This document shows positions 33,154 through 42,784 of a stretch of 60,892 bases of DNA, in pieces; the first letter of the stretch is position 1; every line of letters starts with the position of its first letter. Below the pieces are notes generated by a model, which saw only the letters and a list, made by a program, of their open reading frames with translations, did not search any database and was not told the DNA's origin. This DNA is from a virus. The position numbers were made by a program, and so were the translations under genes. The stretch covers positions 1 to 60,892 of IMG/VR virus record IMGVR_UViG_3300005529_000040, one strand, 5' to 3'.

Positions 33154-34608
33154 TTACGCTAATTGCTCGACAGCGTATCCCAAGCTATATTGCATGCTGG
33201 TGGCGCCACTACTAGCATAGCCTGCCGATGTGACAGTTACGTTCGATCCATTTGTGTGGATTACAATTGAAAAAGGTGTCGTGACCGCCGTCGTGTTGGT
33301 GGTGGATGTTGCGACCAGAACCGCGGTTCTCGCGATTCCGCCGGCATCGGTCCAACTCAGCGTCAGCGATGGCATTGTGCTGCTGGTCGTAGCGGCACGA
33401 TTGATCGACTGGACCCCAGAGACACGGAAGACACTTCCAGCGGTCGGGGATGTGATAAGTGTCTTTGCTGCACCTGCGTTGTAATTGGCAGTGAGAGCTG
33501 TCTGCGAATCGGTGGCATAGACCGGAGTCACCCCGATTCCCACAGTCGCCTTGTTGTTGTACGTCGTAACTTTTGCGAGGAGTGTTAAGTTGCCGCTGTC
33601 ATTGATGGAAGCAACTGCTGTGTCTGTAGCAGTAACTCGTTTGGCAAATTCCAAGCGCCAGCCGGTTCCGTCCCCTACATAAATTCTCCCCACAACAGGA
33701 GATCCGAAATTGCCCGCCATCTGGAAATTCGTGCCGCCGTTTGCTGCGAGGCCAGTGTTGCCGGTAAAAATTAGGGCACCAGTCATCGACATGTGCCCAT
33801 CAGCATTGACCGTAAACTGTCCGTCGAGAGAGCTTGTTCCCTGCCCATTGGCGAAAATAGTAATGCCGCCGGCGTCGGTTGCGGTGCTTCCTGTTTTGCA
33901 CTTGATGGCACCTCGAGAGGTTGAACCGTCCCCTTGGAAAATAATCTGACCACCCGCACTATTTCCTGAACTGGCGTTGCTAAAAACAATTAGGTCTTCG
34001 CCCATTCCATTGCCGCTGCCTGATATATTTAGCCGCGCGTTTCCTGTAGCATCGCCAATTGCTAGCGTATACGTGCCTGTCAAAGAAAGGGAGGGATTTG
34101 TGTTCAAAACAACGCTCCCTGAGCCGGTCACGCCGTTTGACAAATCCGAGGCTGCAAGCTGGCCGACGGTGATAGCAGCGCCAGCGGACAACTGCTTCAA
34201 CACTTGAGACGCACCGCCAGTTGCGGATAGATCAGCGTTCGTTCCTCCACGAGCCAGCGCAAGCTGCCCTGTCGTGATCTTGGACGCATCCAGGTTCGGG
34301 ATATCCGCAGCAACCAACGATCGAAAAGTTGGAGCCGCAGCTACGCCTGTCGTGGGTCCCGCAAGAATTTGATTTGCAGACTGCGATAGAAGAGAAGGCG
34401 CCAGTGTTCCCGAAGTCGTAATTGGAGATCCTGGCACAACCGCGTTAAAAATAACGCCATCTCCAGTCATCGCAACAGAAGAAACACCTCCCCCGCCGCC
34501 GCCCGTAAGGTTCACGGTCGCGACACCGTTAGCTACAGAAACCGACGAAACTCCTGAAGGGAAATCGAGTTCGTTGATTCCGTTTAGGTTGAGTTTGAGC
34601 GTCGCCAT
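33154..34608 (-). CDS. Tail fibre protein
   Basis: A 484-aa protein. A short N-terminal domain, then shaft repeats with FRSLVAADIPNLDASKITTG and LARGGTNADLS, a motif family found in many phage tail fibres. Beta-rich middle with TGNTGLAANGGTNF. The last 110 residues (SVFRVSGVQSINRAATTSS onward, to SSGATSMQYSLGYAVEQ) form a beta-sandwich head also found alone in the neighbouring gene. It probably attaches to the tail and contacts the cell surface. Confidence 0.75.
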   Translation of the reverse strand: MATLKLNLNGINELDFPSGVSSVSVANGVATVNLTGGGGGGVSSVAMTGDGVIFNAVVPGSPITTSGTLAPSLLSQSANQILAGPTTGVAAAPTFRSLVAADIPNLDASKITTGQLALARGGTNADLSATGGASQVLKQLSAGAAITVGQLAASDLSNGVTGSGSVVLNTNPSLSLTGTYTLAIGDATGNARLNISGSGNGMGEDLIVFSNASSGNSAGGQIIFQGDGSTSRGAIKCKTGSTATDAGGITIFANGQGTSSLDGQFTVNADGHMSMTGALIFTGNTGLAANGGTNFQMAGNFGSPVVGRIYVGDGTGWRLEFAKRVTATDTAVASINDSGNLTLLAKVTTYNNKATVGIGVTPVYATDSQTALTANYNAGAAKTLITSPTAGSVFRVSGVQSINRAATTSSTMPSLTLSWTDAGGIARTAVLVATSTTNTTAVTTPFSIVIHTNGSNVTVTSAGYASSGATSMQYSLGYAVEQLA

Positions 34609-34609
34609 A

Positions 34610-35089
34610 CTACTGAACTTGTTCGAGCACTAAATGCAACGCGTATTGCATCGGCGTCGCACCGGAGGTCGCATAACCAGACGTCGCATACTGAATGTTC
34701 GTTCCAGTTTTTGCGCTGATCACGGTCGATGCCTGAGCAAACGTCGTCAGCAAGTTGCCGCCACTCGTCGCCGTGATATCCAACGACTGTGCAGTGTTGT
34801 TGTCTGGATCAGTCCAGGTCAACGTGATCTTCGGCAAAGTAGACGAGCTCGTTGCAACCTGACTCACAATGATGTACGCCATGACCCGATAGCGGCCTGA
34901 TGCGGTCAAGGCCAGCAACGTCGTAGCCGCAATGTTCGCCCCTTGCGCAGTGAGATCGACCTTAGCAACCTCCGCGAGAGAAGCCGGCACGTTTCCAGAA
35001 ACGTTTCCGCTTCCGTCTTGCTGCCAGGCTACGTTGACGTGCAGCGCGTCTGGAGCTGCTGGGGTTGAATTAGATAAATTGACCGCCAC
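34610..35089 (-). CDS. Virion protein sharing the fibre C-terminal domain
   Basis: A 159-aa protein from a GTG placed 9 bases after GGGAGGAC. An earlier ATG overlaps the upstream gene and lacks a ribosome-binding site. The C-terminal 110 residues (LLALTASGRYRVMAYIIVSQ onward, ending YATSGATPMQYALHLVLEQ) match the head domain of the adjacent fibre protein in order and in several identical positions. So it is a one-domain paralogue, perhaps an accessory tip or decoration protein. Confidence 0.65.
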   Translation of the reverse strand: MAVNLSNSTPAAPDALHVNVAWQQDGSGNVSGNVPASLAEVAKVDLTAQGANIAATTLLALTASGRYRVMAYIIVSQVATSSSTLPKITLTWTDPDNNTAQSLDITATSGGNLLTTFAQASTVISAKTGTNIQYATSGYATSGATPMQYALHLVLEQVQ

Positions 35090-35111
35090 AAAAATGTCCT
35101 CCCTTTTAAGT

Positions 35112-36188
35112 TTACACACCATTAACCAAGATCTTTTTCGTCACGTTCACGCTGACTTCGTAGTCATAGCTCACTGGAAAGTTGTTCACCTGCACGCTGA
35201 CGTTTCGCGCAGGCTGCACAGAACGATTCACGTTGAACGCCGCCACTCGGGACTCGAGATTGGACTGGGCGTTCACGAACACATCGAAGTCGTCGCTGAT
35301 CGGGATGCCGTTGAGTTTGACGGTGCTCCAGAGCGTCATGGGTACGAGCGTGCCGGTGGCATCCAGCACGAAGAGCTGGCCGAGCGCGGGCGCGGTGGGC
35401 GACACCGGCGTGGTCTGCAGATTCGTGGCGTCGATCACGCCAGGGTCCGCCGGGTCCACATCGATCGACGCACCCCCACCCACTACCATCTGTGCAGACA
35501 GATTTTCCCCACTCCCGATCTGATCGAAGGTTACGGCGGTCGTGGTTGACGGTGTGCTTGAGCCAGAGCCAGCGTTTCCTATTGAGGCAGTTCCGCCGGC
35601 CGTTCCTGCGCCGCCGACGCGCCCCAGAGAAGTCTTGAACGCCGATTGCAAGCCATAATTTCCAAATCTCGCAAGCGAACGGGTTTTCGACGTAGTGTAT
35701 TTGTCCTGCACAGTCGTTGGGATCGTGTTTGTGTCGTTCGAGTCAATCGAAGTGTGTGCGACAACGCCACTCTCAGGGCCTCGCGCCGACTGCGGATTCG
35801 AAGGCGTTCCGGCTGTGGTTCGAATTCGGTAGCTGACTGTTTTAGAATTGCCATCCGTCGAATCAAAATAGCTCGACTGGGCGGCGTTCGTGATGGGAAT
35901 CACCTCCAGGTCGTCGGTGAAGGTGCCGCTCGCAGATTTGAGGATTTCGTAACCGTCGGGGCTTCCGAGCGCGGTGTCGGACGGAGTCTGCACAGGAGAC
36001 CACGTGAGCTTGAGCCCGCCGCGCGCGCTCGTCACGCTGAAGTTGTACGGCGTCGGCGCCGGCAGGGAGTTTTTCACGGCCGTGCCGAGCTTCGCTTTCC
36101 AGTTTTGAAGTGTTCCAGCTAGATCCTGCGGGTTGATTGTCGGTAAGGAACGTCTCCGCGGAGCTGAGAACGGGAGGTGCTTGCTCAT
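35112..36188 (-). CDS. Fibronectin type III-containing tail protein
   Basis: A 358-aa protein. Residues about 45-145 (PTPYNFSVTSARGGLKLTWS, then DGYEILKSASGTF and VSYRIRTTAG) form an FN3-like beta sandwich. A Gly/Ser-rich linker and a C-terminal beta domain follow. FN3 domains are common on phage tails and aid surface attachment. Coupled to the nozzle gene by a TAATG overlap. Confidence 0.65.
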   Translation of the reverse strand: MSKHLPFSAPRRRSLPTINPQDLAGTLQNWKAKLGTAVKNSLPAPTPYNFSVTSARGGLKLTWSPVQTPSDTALGSPDGYEILKSASGTFTDDLEVIPITNAAQSSYFDSTDGNSKTVSYRIRTTAGTPSNPQSARGPESGVVAHTSIDSNDTNTIPTTVQDKYTTSKTRSLARFGNYGLQSAFKTSLGRVGGAGTAGGTASIGNAGSGSSTPSTTTAVTFDQIGSGENLSAQMVVGGGASIDVDPADPGVIDATNLQTTPVSPTAPALGQLFVLDATGTLVPMTLWSTVKLNGIPISDDFDVFVNAQSNLESRVAAFNVNRSVQPARNVSVQVNNFPVSYDYEVSVNVTKKILVNGV

Positions 36189-39100
36189 TACACACCTCCA
36201 ACTTGATCACTGGGCAACAAACCAGGAGCGACATCAGCCGCGAGTTTGATTCCTCTGATAACGCCGGGGTTAGCGCTTGAGCGCGCCTGAATCTGAATAA
36301 GTAGGCGCTGACACACGGCACCACCTTCGCTGAAACCTCGATACCGATTGGCTCCCTTGGCCGGTTTTAGATAAAGCGGTTTGCCTGTTCCTGGGTTATC
36401 AACATCGATCGGATCCAGCCAGTACGTGATCGAAACGTCCTTAGCAAACGCTGCGGAATCGAACTCGAGCTCAAGATATCGGAACACATGCGCGTGCTCT
36501 GGATCGCCGAAGTCGATCAACGCTGTTTGGAACGTCGCCTGCGGATACGTTCCAGTTGTGTCGAACGTTCCAGTCTGATCGTCCACAACATAGACATAGC
36601 CGTCAGGCGCGCCTCCGATTAGAACCTGTTCACCTGGGCTGACTTCGAACATCGCCAGCGATGAAAAACCTCGCTGTAGCTGGAACCATCGTTGTGTAGT
36701 GAAGTCATAAACGAACGTGACATACGTAGTGTCTTTTTGTGGGAACGAAACAACCCACCAAGCTCGAATGTTGAAGAAATAAAATTCGCTTACGAATTCG
36801 TCCAAACGGGCAGGATCTCCAAGAGCGAATTTCTTTCGCATTGGCTTGCCAATTTCGGCAAGTTGTGACGTCGTGTCCATGATTTCGGTAATCCGTGTGG
36901 CATACACGCTCGAGGGATAAAGCATTCCGCGTCGATCGTAAGACATGAACGCTAATCCGTACGGAGTCGACTTCGAAGCAAAACGCCCTGCGCCACCTAG
37001 CGAGAACGCAACATGCTGCGCGATCGCGAAGTCATCAACGCTTTCGCCGTACAACGGATAACATTGCGTCTCACTGAACATATAGAGCGCGTCCATGTGC
37101 GACGTCAGAGCCCGAATGTGACGTGACTGGTCGGGATAACTGACCTCGTTCACCATGTCTGAGATTGTGTGCGCGTTCGCTCCAGGTACACACTGTGTAG
37201 GGTCGCCGTTGTTTCCGCTTGTCACTTCCTCGTTCGCAGTGAAGTTAAAGAAGAACGGCTGCGATTCACGCCGGCGCCATTGCCGTGTCTTGTGTACAGA
37301 GAGCAATTTGCTCGAAGGAGGCTGATCGTTTCGGACCGGCCGGTAGATAGGCAGATACGAATTTGTCGGATCGTCAATAAACGGAGACGAATCCCCGAAA
37401 GGAGTAGCAGATAGATCTTGCGTAACTGGAACCGACCCCAGATACTGACCAACTTTGCTTCCGTCCGTTTCGCTGGCGTAGACGTGCCAGTGTGTCGCGC
37501 GCGCATCGCAAATTACGGCACGGCCATTCGAAATACTTGCAGCAGCATTCGTCTGAAGCAGCAATGTGTTTCCTGGCGATGTCGCGGTGCCAGCATGAGT
37601 CTCAGCAACCCCACTCGTGTTAGTTAAAGTCAACGATCCGCTATCACTTGCTGTGCAGACGAAGGTTCCATTGTTGTTGCCATTGACGAATCCAGTAATG
37701 ACAAACACCTGCCCTACGAAAGCATTGCTTGCTCCCCCGGGGATCGTCCCGAGATATTTTGTCGTCACACCACCCACGTTATTCTGCACAGAGGCGAGAG
37801 AGAAGGTTTGTCCGCCGCCGACACCAGCGATCGTGCCAATGAGCGTTCCGTTGATGTACAGAACCTTTCCCACCATCTGGTTTTGTAGATCTGGGGAGGT
37901 AGGCCCTGGACTATCGGTGGACGCTGACCCTGTCACGTTTTTGCTTGCGGTGGAAGATGTGAACAATCCTGGTTGCTGATATACGTTGACTTTTGCTCCA
38001 GAAATTGAGCCGGTGATCTCGCTGTAGTCCGGCGAAGACGAACTTTCCGTCGCGCGGCCGGTGGTCTCGTCTGCGTTTGTGAACCAATAGTATTTCCCTA
38101 GGTTCGCGTTGATCTGGCCGGGGTTCGATCCAGTTCCAGGGATAGGCGTACTTCCGTTGACGAGAAACACGAGCTGTTGTTCGTGCTCCCACTGGCGATA
38201 GTTGATCTCGATGTTGTACGTGTCCGCGGACGGGAAATTTACGGTGAACGTGTCATTCCAGTTACCGCTTTTGTTGGTGCCGCCTCCGCGGTTGGGGATC
38301 GGGTAGCCCATGACTGCTGTGCGCGTCTGCCAGATGTTCTGCGAGGTGGTGCCACCCTGGAGCACCGGAGTGGCGCCAGTCGCCTGGCCGTTGTCGATCC
38401 CAAAAAACGCTCCATCGTCGTGCTGAAAAGCGATCGTGTACGTTCCTGGTTTCGAAATCTTGATGGAGAACACAACCGACATGCTGTAGTTTTCGGTGGC
38501 TCCGGCGAAAGGTGTCGTATAGCTGGCGATCGACCCGTCAGGATTGAGCGTTGCCCATTTCATCGGTTGAACGTTCGGGTCCGGACTGCCAGTCAGTTGT
38601 GGAGGGTTGAACATCGCACTATTGTTCGTCGCATGCAAGCCGCCCCCAGGGGCTGCAGTCGGAAAGTTCAAGTTGAAGTCTCCGTGGTGCGACGTATCAA
38701 AAGTGCTTAACAAATAAGCAGTCACAGGATCGGTATCGCCAGTTGGGTTGTCACCAAAGAACACAGTTGGAGACCCGGGGATGACGTTGATCGCAGGAAT
38801 GTTCATCGGGATGTCGAACCCAACGATCACCCAAGAGGTGCCATCGAAAAGCCAGTTGGACGCGCCGTCCGCAAGATAAAAACTGTTTTGCTGAGTAACA
38901 CATTGCGGTGCATCAGCCAACGTGCCAACTGCAGCGACGAGCGTCCACGTTCCTGAAACGTTCTGATAAAAATTGCAAGTCTTGGTCCCGACTATAGAGT
39001 TTGTGCGCGCGGCCGCGAACCAGAAATATTTATCCGTGCCGTCAGGCTGAGCCTGCACAAACTGATACAGGCCAACGACCGGGCCCGAGAGCGCCTGGTT

Positions 39101-39277
39101 AATGTATTTCGGCTCAACTAGCTCTCTGTGCAGCTGGCCGTCGTCGGTAGGAATGAAACTTTGGACTTTGCGAGCTGTGGCTGGATTTTGTGCGTTCTGT
39201 CCGGAGTAGCTGTCTTCGCCGGTTATCAGATTCCACTTGCCGTCTTGTGTACGGCCGGATGTCGGTTTGCGTGCCAT
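36188..39277 (-). CDS. Tail nozzle protein (T7 gp12-like) with PA14-like insertion
   Basis: A 1029-aa protein. The N-terminus (LVEPKYINQALSGPVVGLYQ) and C-terminal half (ALTSHMDALYMFSETQCYPL, PYGLAFMSYDRRGMLYPSS) resemble the beta-propeller nozzle of podoviral tails. It is larger than T7 gp12 (about 794 aa). Extra mass is a PA14-like beta module at about 255-385 (YSMSVVFSIKISKPGTYTIA, FFGIDNGQATG, INYRQWEHEQQLVFLVNGST), which often binds sugars. It would form the distal tail channel and also contact the cell envelope. Followed downstream in operon order by fibre genes. Confidence 0.75.
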   Translation of the reverse strand: MARKPTSGRTQDGKWNLITGEDSYSGQNAQNPATARKVQSFIPTDDGQLHRELVEPKYINQALSGPVVGLYQFVQAQPDGTDKYFWFAAARTNSIVGTKTCNFYQNVSGTWTLVAAVGTLADAPQCVTQQNSFYLADGASNWLFDGTSWVIVGFDIPMNIPAINVIPGSPTVFFGDNPTGDTDPVTAYLLSTFDTSHHGDFNLNFPTAAPGGGLHATNNSAMFNPPQLTGSPDPNVQPMKWATLNPDGSIASYTTPFAGATENYSMSVVFSIKISKPGTYTIAFQHDDGAFFGIDNGQATGATPVLQGGTTSQNIWQTRTAVMGYPIPNRGGGTNKSGNWNDTFTVNFPSADTYNIEINYRQWEHEQQLVFLVNGSTPIPGTGSNPGQINANLGKYYWFTNADETTGRATESSSSPDYSEITGSISGAKVNVYQQPGLFTSSTASKNVTGSASTDSPGPTSPDLQNQMVGKVLYINGTLIGTIAGVGGGQTFSLASVQNNVGGVTTKYLGTIPGGASNAFVGQVFVITGFVNGNNNGTFVCTASDSGSLTLTNTSGVAETHAGTATSPGNTLLLQTNAAASISNGRAVICDARATHWHVYASETDGSKVGQYLGSVPVTQDLSATPFGDSSPFIDDPTNSYLPIYRPVRNDQPPSSKLLSVHKTRQWRRRESQPFFFNFTANEEVTSGNNGDPTQCVPGANAHTISDMVNEVSYPDQSRHIRALTSHMDALYMFSETQCYPLYGESVDDFAIAQHVAFSLGGAGRFASKSTPYGLAFMSYDRRGMLYPSSVYATRITEIMDTTSQLAEIGKPMRKKFALGDPARLDEFVSEFYFFNIRAWWVVSFPQKDTTYVTFVYDFTTQRWFQLQRGFSSLAMFEVSPGEQVLIGGAPDGYVYVVDDQTGTFDTTGTYPQATFQTALIDFGDPEHAHVFRYLELEFDSAAFAKDVSITYWLDPIDVDNPGTGKPLYLKPAKGANRYRGFSEGGAVCQRLLIQIQARSSANPGVIRGIKLAADVAPGLLPSDQVGGV

Positions 39278-39332
39278 GTTTTAGCCTTCTCACCGCGGTT
39301 GCGTCTTGCTGCTTTGCTCGCGGGTAGCTTTC

Positions 39333-40049
39333 TTACCCCAAGAAATCTTGTACAAACTCCGGATCGGCCTGGTTGCGCGGGGCGGCGCTCGCGGCAACAG
39401 TCAATAGGTCATCACGCCATTCTTGCTTCCACGCTTCGAACTGCGCTTGGTCCTGCATGCCCAGCATGGCTTTTTTCACTGCGTAGTCAGCAATCTTTTT
39501 TGAGTATGGAAGTAGAATGTCATCAACCGGGTCGCCCGCTTCAAAGTCTGGCAACGAGCGCGTATACCAAATCGTCATTTCGAAGTTCGCTTCAGGGAAC
39601 TGCGCCAGTTCGAAGCGATTCGTGCCAAGAATCGTGTAGAAATATTCAACGCTGGGAGTCAGTGTCGGATCGACGCTGGCTGACCTTCGAGCAGATCTAA
39701 AATCATCGTCGGTGATACTTCGATAAATAAACACCGTCTGCTCATATCCTTTGGTCGTGACTTCAATGAACTTAATCTCACGAAGATCGTCCGGCAATAA
39801 ATACGAACGGCTGCTGGTCTGCAACGTTCCAATGGCTGCGCCGCTTAGATCTCGAGGAAAATAATTGGTGGCAGTACTGTCTGTATTTTGAGTGGATTGA
39901 GAAAAATACTCGTCCGCTTCTGTTTTTAACACAGCCCAGATTTCGTCTTTGGCCTCGTTGAGGTAACTCATCAACGTAGCGTCGCGGACGCCATTCGAGA
40001 GTCCAGCTAGACGATCGTTGGCTAAATCGATAAGATCCTGACCGACCAT
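39333..40049 (-). CDS. Head-tail adaptor (T7 gp11-like tail tube protein A)
   Basis: A 238-aa protein. ATLMSYLNEAKDEIWAVLKT near the start and SYLLPDDLREIKFIEV match the adaptor/gatekeeper family of T7-like tails. It would form the ring between the portal and the nozzle. Size is close to T7 gp11 (196 aa). The gene lies directly before the nozzle gene in the operon, as in podoviruses. Confidence 0.78.
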   Translation of the reverse strand: MVGQDLIDLANDRLAGLSNGVRDATLMSYLNEAKDEIWAVLKTEADEYFSQSTQNTDSTATNYFPRDLSGAAIGTLQTSSRSYLLPDDLREIKFIEVTTKGYEQTVFIYRSITDDDFRSARRSASVDPTLTPSVEYFYTILGTNRFELAQFPEANFEMTIWYTRSLPDFEAGDPVDDILLPYSKKIADYAVKKAMLGMQDQAQFEAWKQEWRDDLLTVAASAAPRNQADPEFVQDFLG

Positions 40050-40070
40050 AACAAAATTATAGGCAATTTC

Positions 40071-40661
40071 TCAGAAGTCGGTCAGCTTGATCAAAGGTTC
40101 TGAGTCCGGAGTAGTCTTTTTTCCGTGAAGCATTTGTCGCAGGTCGCGATTTCCATGAAGCAGGTCGGTTTCGCGGCGTCTCCACAAAAAGTGAACTTGA
40201 TCCGCGATTTCCTGATTCATGGCATGACGCTTGTTGCCCAGGATACGCTCTGCTTCGGCTTCAGCGTTCTCTTCTTTTCGCTCAAGCTCGTCAGCAAACC
40301 GCGCGTAGCCGCCATATCGACTGATATCGCGTCGACAGAGTTCGTTGTAAATTTCGGGCGACAGAAATTTCGTGAAGACGATCACGCGCCGGCCCTTACG
40401 AGCACTGGCGAGCTCCTCACTGATCTGTTTCCAGAGATCCAACACCTTCTGCTTCTGTGCAGCTGACATCTCTTTTGGCGATTTCTGCACAAGAGCTTTG
40501 ATGCGTGCCTTACGCCTACGCAGGAACTGTATTTCGCTGTCAGGAATGAACGCTTTGCGATCAATTACCCACTGTCCGATGGCCTCGCCCCAACGAACAT
40601 CGAGCAGGCTATCCATCAACTGAAGCGAGCGCACAAATCCCTGCGGAGGCGTTTTAGGCAT
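40071..40661 (-). CDS. Hypothetical helical protein
   Basis: A 196-aa protein, highly charged and helical (LRRRKARIKALVQKSPKEMS, then KEENAEAEAERILGNKR). No known family. Between the zinc-finger protein and the tail adaptor, so possibly head completion or assembly. Confidence 0.55.
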   Translation of the reverse strand: MPKTPPQGFVRSLQLMDSLLDVRWGEAIGQWVIDRKAFIPDSEIQFLRRRKARIKALVQKSPKEMSAAQKQKVLDLWKQISEELASARKGRRVIVFTKFLSPEIYNELCRRDISRYGGYARFADELERKEENAEAEAERILGNKRHAMNQEIADQVHFLWRRRETDLLHGNRDLRQMLHGKKTTPDSEPLIKLTDF

Positions 40662-40663
40662 GC

Positions 40664-41230
40664 TTATACTCCGTCTGGCGAATCGGTCCCGGCTTCACCG
40701 TCGACGTCTGAACCGTCGGAAGCATCGAGACTATCTTGTTCGTTCTCGTCAAGATCATCGTTTTCATCGTGAAGCTCTGGGTGATCATTCTTGTGCTTCG
40801 CGATGTGACGAGCCAGCCGGCCGAGAGTTTTCTGATCAGTAAAGCAGATGGGACAAGTTGTCGGTCCGACAACAGGCCTCGCATCTCCTTCACTCAATTC
40901 ACGAACGCCGATTTTGATTAGATACGGCGCAATCGGGCCAGTCAGTTTGTCATTGCCGACAATGACGGCCGACCCGCGAATCAGGGCGTTTGCCACGGTT
41001 GGGCCCACAGTGCGAGTGAAGGACTTGCCTTCCTTCTTCTGCCGGAACTTGAATTCTTGTCCGTCGAACATAACAGAGACATACGGACCCTGGTTGTCGT
41101 TTTTCCACACACGATTGCTTTTGAGGGCTTTGAGAATCTCTTTGCCTTCAATTTCTCCATCTGGGGTGGCGACGCGATCGTTGGGTTCAACTAAGCGGAG
41201 AGTTACTTGGGTGGTTTCTATTTGAGCCAT
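40664..41230 (-). CDS. C2H2 zinc-finger-containing protein with acidic tail
   Basis: A 188-aa protein. Beta-rich N-terminal two thirds, then TCPICFTDQKTLGRLARHIAKH (about residues 127-148), a classical C-x2-C...H-x3-H finger, and a 35-residue Asp/Glu-rich tail. Located just downstream of the capsid gene and its terminator. Function unknown; a regulator or assembly factor is possible. Confidence 0.6.
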   Translation of the reverse strand: MAQIETTQVTLRLVEPNDRVATPDGEIEGKEILKALKSNRVWKNDNQGPYVSVMFDGQEFKFRQKKEGKSFTRTVGPTVANALIRGSAVIVGNDKLTGPIAPYLIKIGVRELSEGDARPVVGPTTCPICFTDQKTLGRLARHIAKHKNDHPELHDENDDLDENEQDSLDASDGSDVDGEAGTDSPDGV

Positions 41231-41349
41231 ACGCTTTTCCTTAATACGACAGGCGCTGCCGTGAGGCTACGCTGCGTGGGCTGTGAGCAATGACCTGGCT
41301 GCACAGGAAGAGGCTCATGTATTCGTCGAAATTGGCAGCAAGAAAATCG

Positions 41350-41388
41350 TACCAAAAACAAAAGGCGCCCGTTTTAGCGAGCGCCTTC
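41350..41388 (-). terminator. Rho-independent terminator after the capsid gene
   Basis: On the minus strand the stem is AAGGCGC with GCGCCTT and a 12-base loop, followed by the T-rich TTTTGTTTTTGG. It lies 20 bases past the capsid stop, in the largest gap of the late operon, and would favour capsid, scaffold and portal mRNA over the tail genes. Confidence 0.75.
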
Positions 41389-41407
41389 AGTTGGATAGAG
41401 CTACGGC

Positions 41408-42706
41408 TTAGTCAGCGTAAACGCCGCTCGAAACCGTCGCAGTGATACCGTCGAATCGGACGTGAGCATCGCCTTTGTCCGAGAAGAAATTCTCGTACAC
41501 GCGATACCGGGCTTCGTAGTTGTCCTTGTTCTGCACACGGAACAACACGGTGCCGTCGTCGTCCGCCCATTCTCCCTCGACTTCGGGGACCCAGAACAGG
41601 TGCGACTTGTTCACGCCGAACAGGGTGCCGTAAGGCAGATCCTTGTCCACTTTCACCGGGGTTCCGTTGAAGGTGTACTCGGCTTTGAACGCGCCGGCCT
41701 GAGTTCCGCCGTCGAAGTTCTTGGGTTCGCCACTGCCCATATACCGACGATCGCTCTCGGTCAGCTTGATGATCTCTCGCCGAACCGATACGTGCGCCAG
41801 ATACTGGTCAATGACTTCGCCAGATCGTTCCTCGGTGTCGTCCGTGCCGCGCTGCAACACATCCGGCAGAACTGGTCCGACGTTCGACACGATGTTCGAA
41901 CGGAAGAACGAGTTCGCTGCCTGGCTACGATCAAGCCCGAAGATGCTCGATACGAAGGTCGTCGAATCGACGATTCCAAGCAGACCCATCGGCTCCAGGT
42001 TGAACGAAGATTCGTTCGATCCCAGAGAGTTGGTGCCCAGGGTGACGATGTCGCCAGCCACCAGGTTTGAGCTGGTGTTCGTGTCCAACTGAATGTTGGG
42101 CTCAGCGACGGCCGTCACGGTTCCGACGACGCGGAAGGTGACTCCCGTTACGTCGGTGATTGCAACTACAGCGCCGACCTTCACGAAACGGGTCACGTTC
42201 GTGGTGCCAGTCACGCCGCCAGGGTTAGCAAGCTGAATGTTGCTTCCCGCAGTGACCGACCCGGTCGTTACGACAGTGGCAAGAATGCCGGACCCGAAGC
42301 CAGCCAGCATACGGTTCCGCTGGCGAGCCAAATCGTCGACGAGCCCCTTTTGTTCGGAGTCCATCGCGCGGGCAAAGCTACCCTTGTCACTACGGGACGC
42401 CTTCATGACCTGCGCGGTCAATTCAATACGTCCCTGGATGAACCTCATTGGAATCTTGAGGTTCGCATAGCCCTGCTTGCCAGCAATAGGCAAGCCGCCG
42501 CCTTCCGCCGTCGCTTTGACGCCGGAGTTACGGCTCTTACGCAGAGCCAGGACGACCTGACGGCCTTCCCACTCATACTGCTCGATGTCACCCTTGGTGA
42601 AGAGATCAAGCAGGCGTGTCTTCTCGTTCAATTGATTTCGGATCGGTCCAGCGTAGACGTCTTTCAACGCCGCATCAAAACCCGAAACGGTAGTATCCTG
42701 AGCCAC
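41408..42706 (-). CDS. Major capsid protein
   Basis: A 432-aa protein from a GTG after AGGGAGAA. Start region DAALKDVYAGPIRNQLNEKT, then GRQVVLALRKSRNSGVKATAEGGG and IPMRFIQGRIELTAQVMKAS, as in HK97-fold capsids of podoviruses. A beta-rich insertion (about 150-230) is a possible I-domain. Gene order scaffold - capsid - terminator - tail adaptor supports the call. Confidence 0.85.
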   Translation of the reverse strand: MAQDTTVSGFDAALKDVYAGPIRNQLNEKTRLLDLFTKGDIEQYEWEGRQVVLALRKSRNSGVKATAEGGGLPIAGKQGYANLKIPMRFIQGRIELTAQVMKASRSDKGSFARAMDSEQKGLVDDLARQRNRMLAGFGSGILATVVTTGSVTAGSNIQLANPGGVTGTTNVTRFVKVGAVVAITDVTGVTFRVVGTVTAVAEPNIQLDTNTSSNLVAGDIVTLGTNSLGSNESSFNLEPMGLLGIVDSTTFVSSIFGLDRSQAANSFFRSNIVSNVGPVLPDVLQRGTDDTEERSGEVIDQYLAHVSVRREIIKLTESDRRYMGSGEPKNFDGGTQAGAFKAEYTFNGTPVKVDKDLPYGTLFGVNKSHLFWVPEVEGEWADDDGTVLFRVQNKDNYEARYRVYENFFSDKGDAHVRFDGITATVSSGVYAD

Positions 42707-42784
42707 AAAAATTCTCCCTTGTTTCGTGTTTCGACCCGACAGTTACCCATCGATGTCGTTTACTGCTCCGACCCGTCCGGCAAG

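Noticed and set aside
33154-36188. A diversity-generating retroelement linked to the duplicated fibre domains
   Set aside because: No reverse transcriptase, no template repeat and no adenine-biased variation pattern were seen; simple domain duplication explains the similarity.
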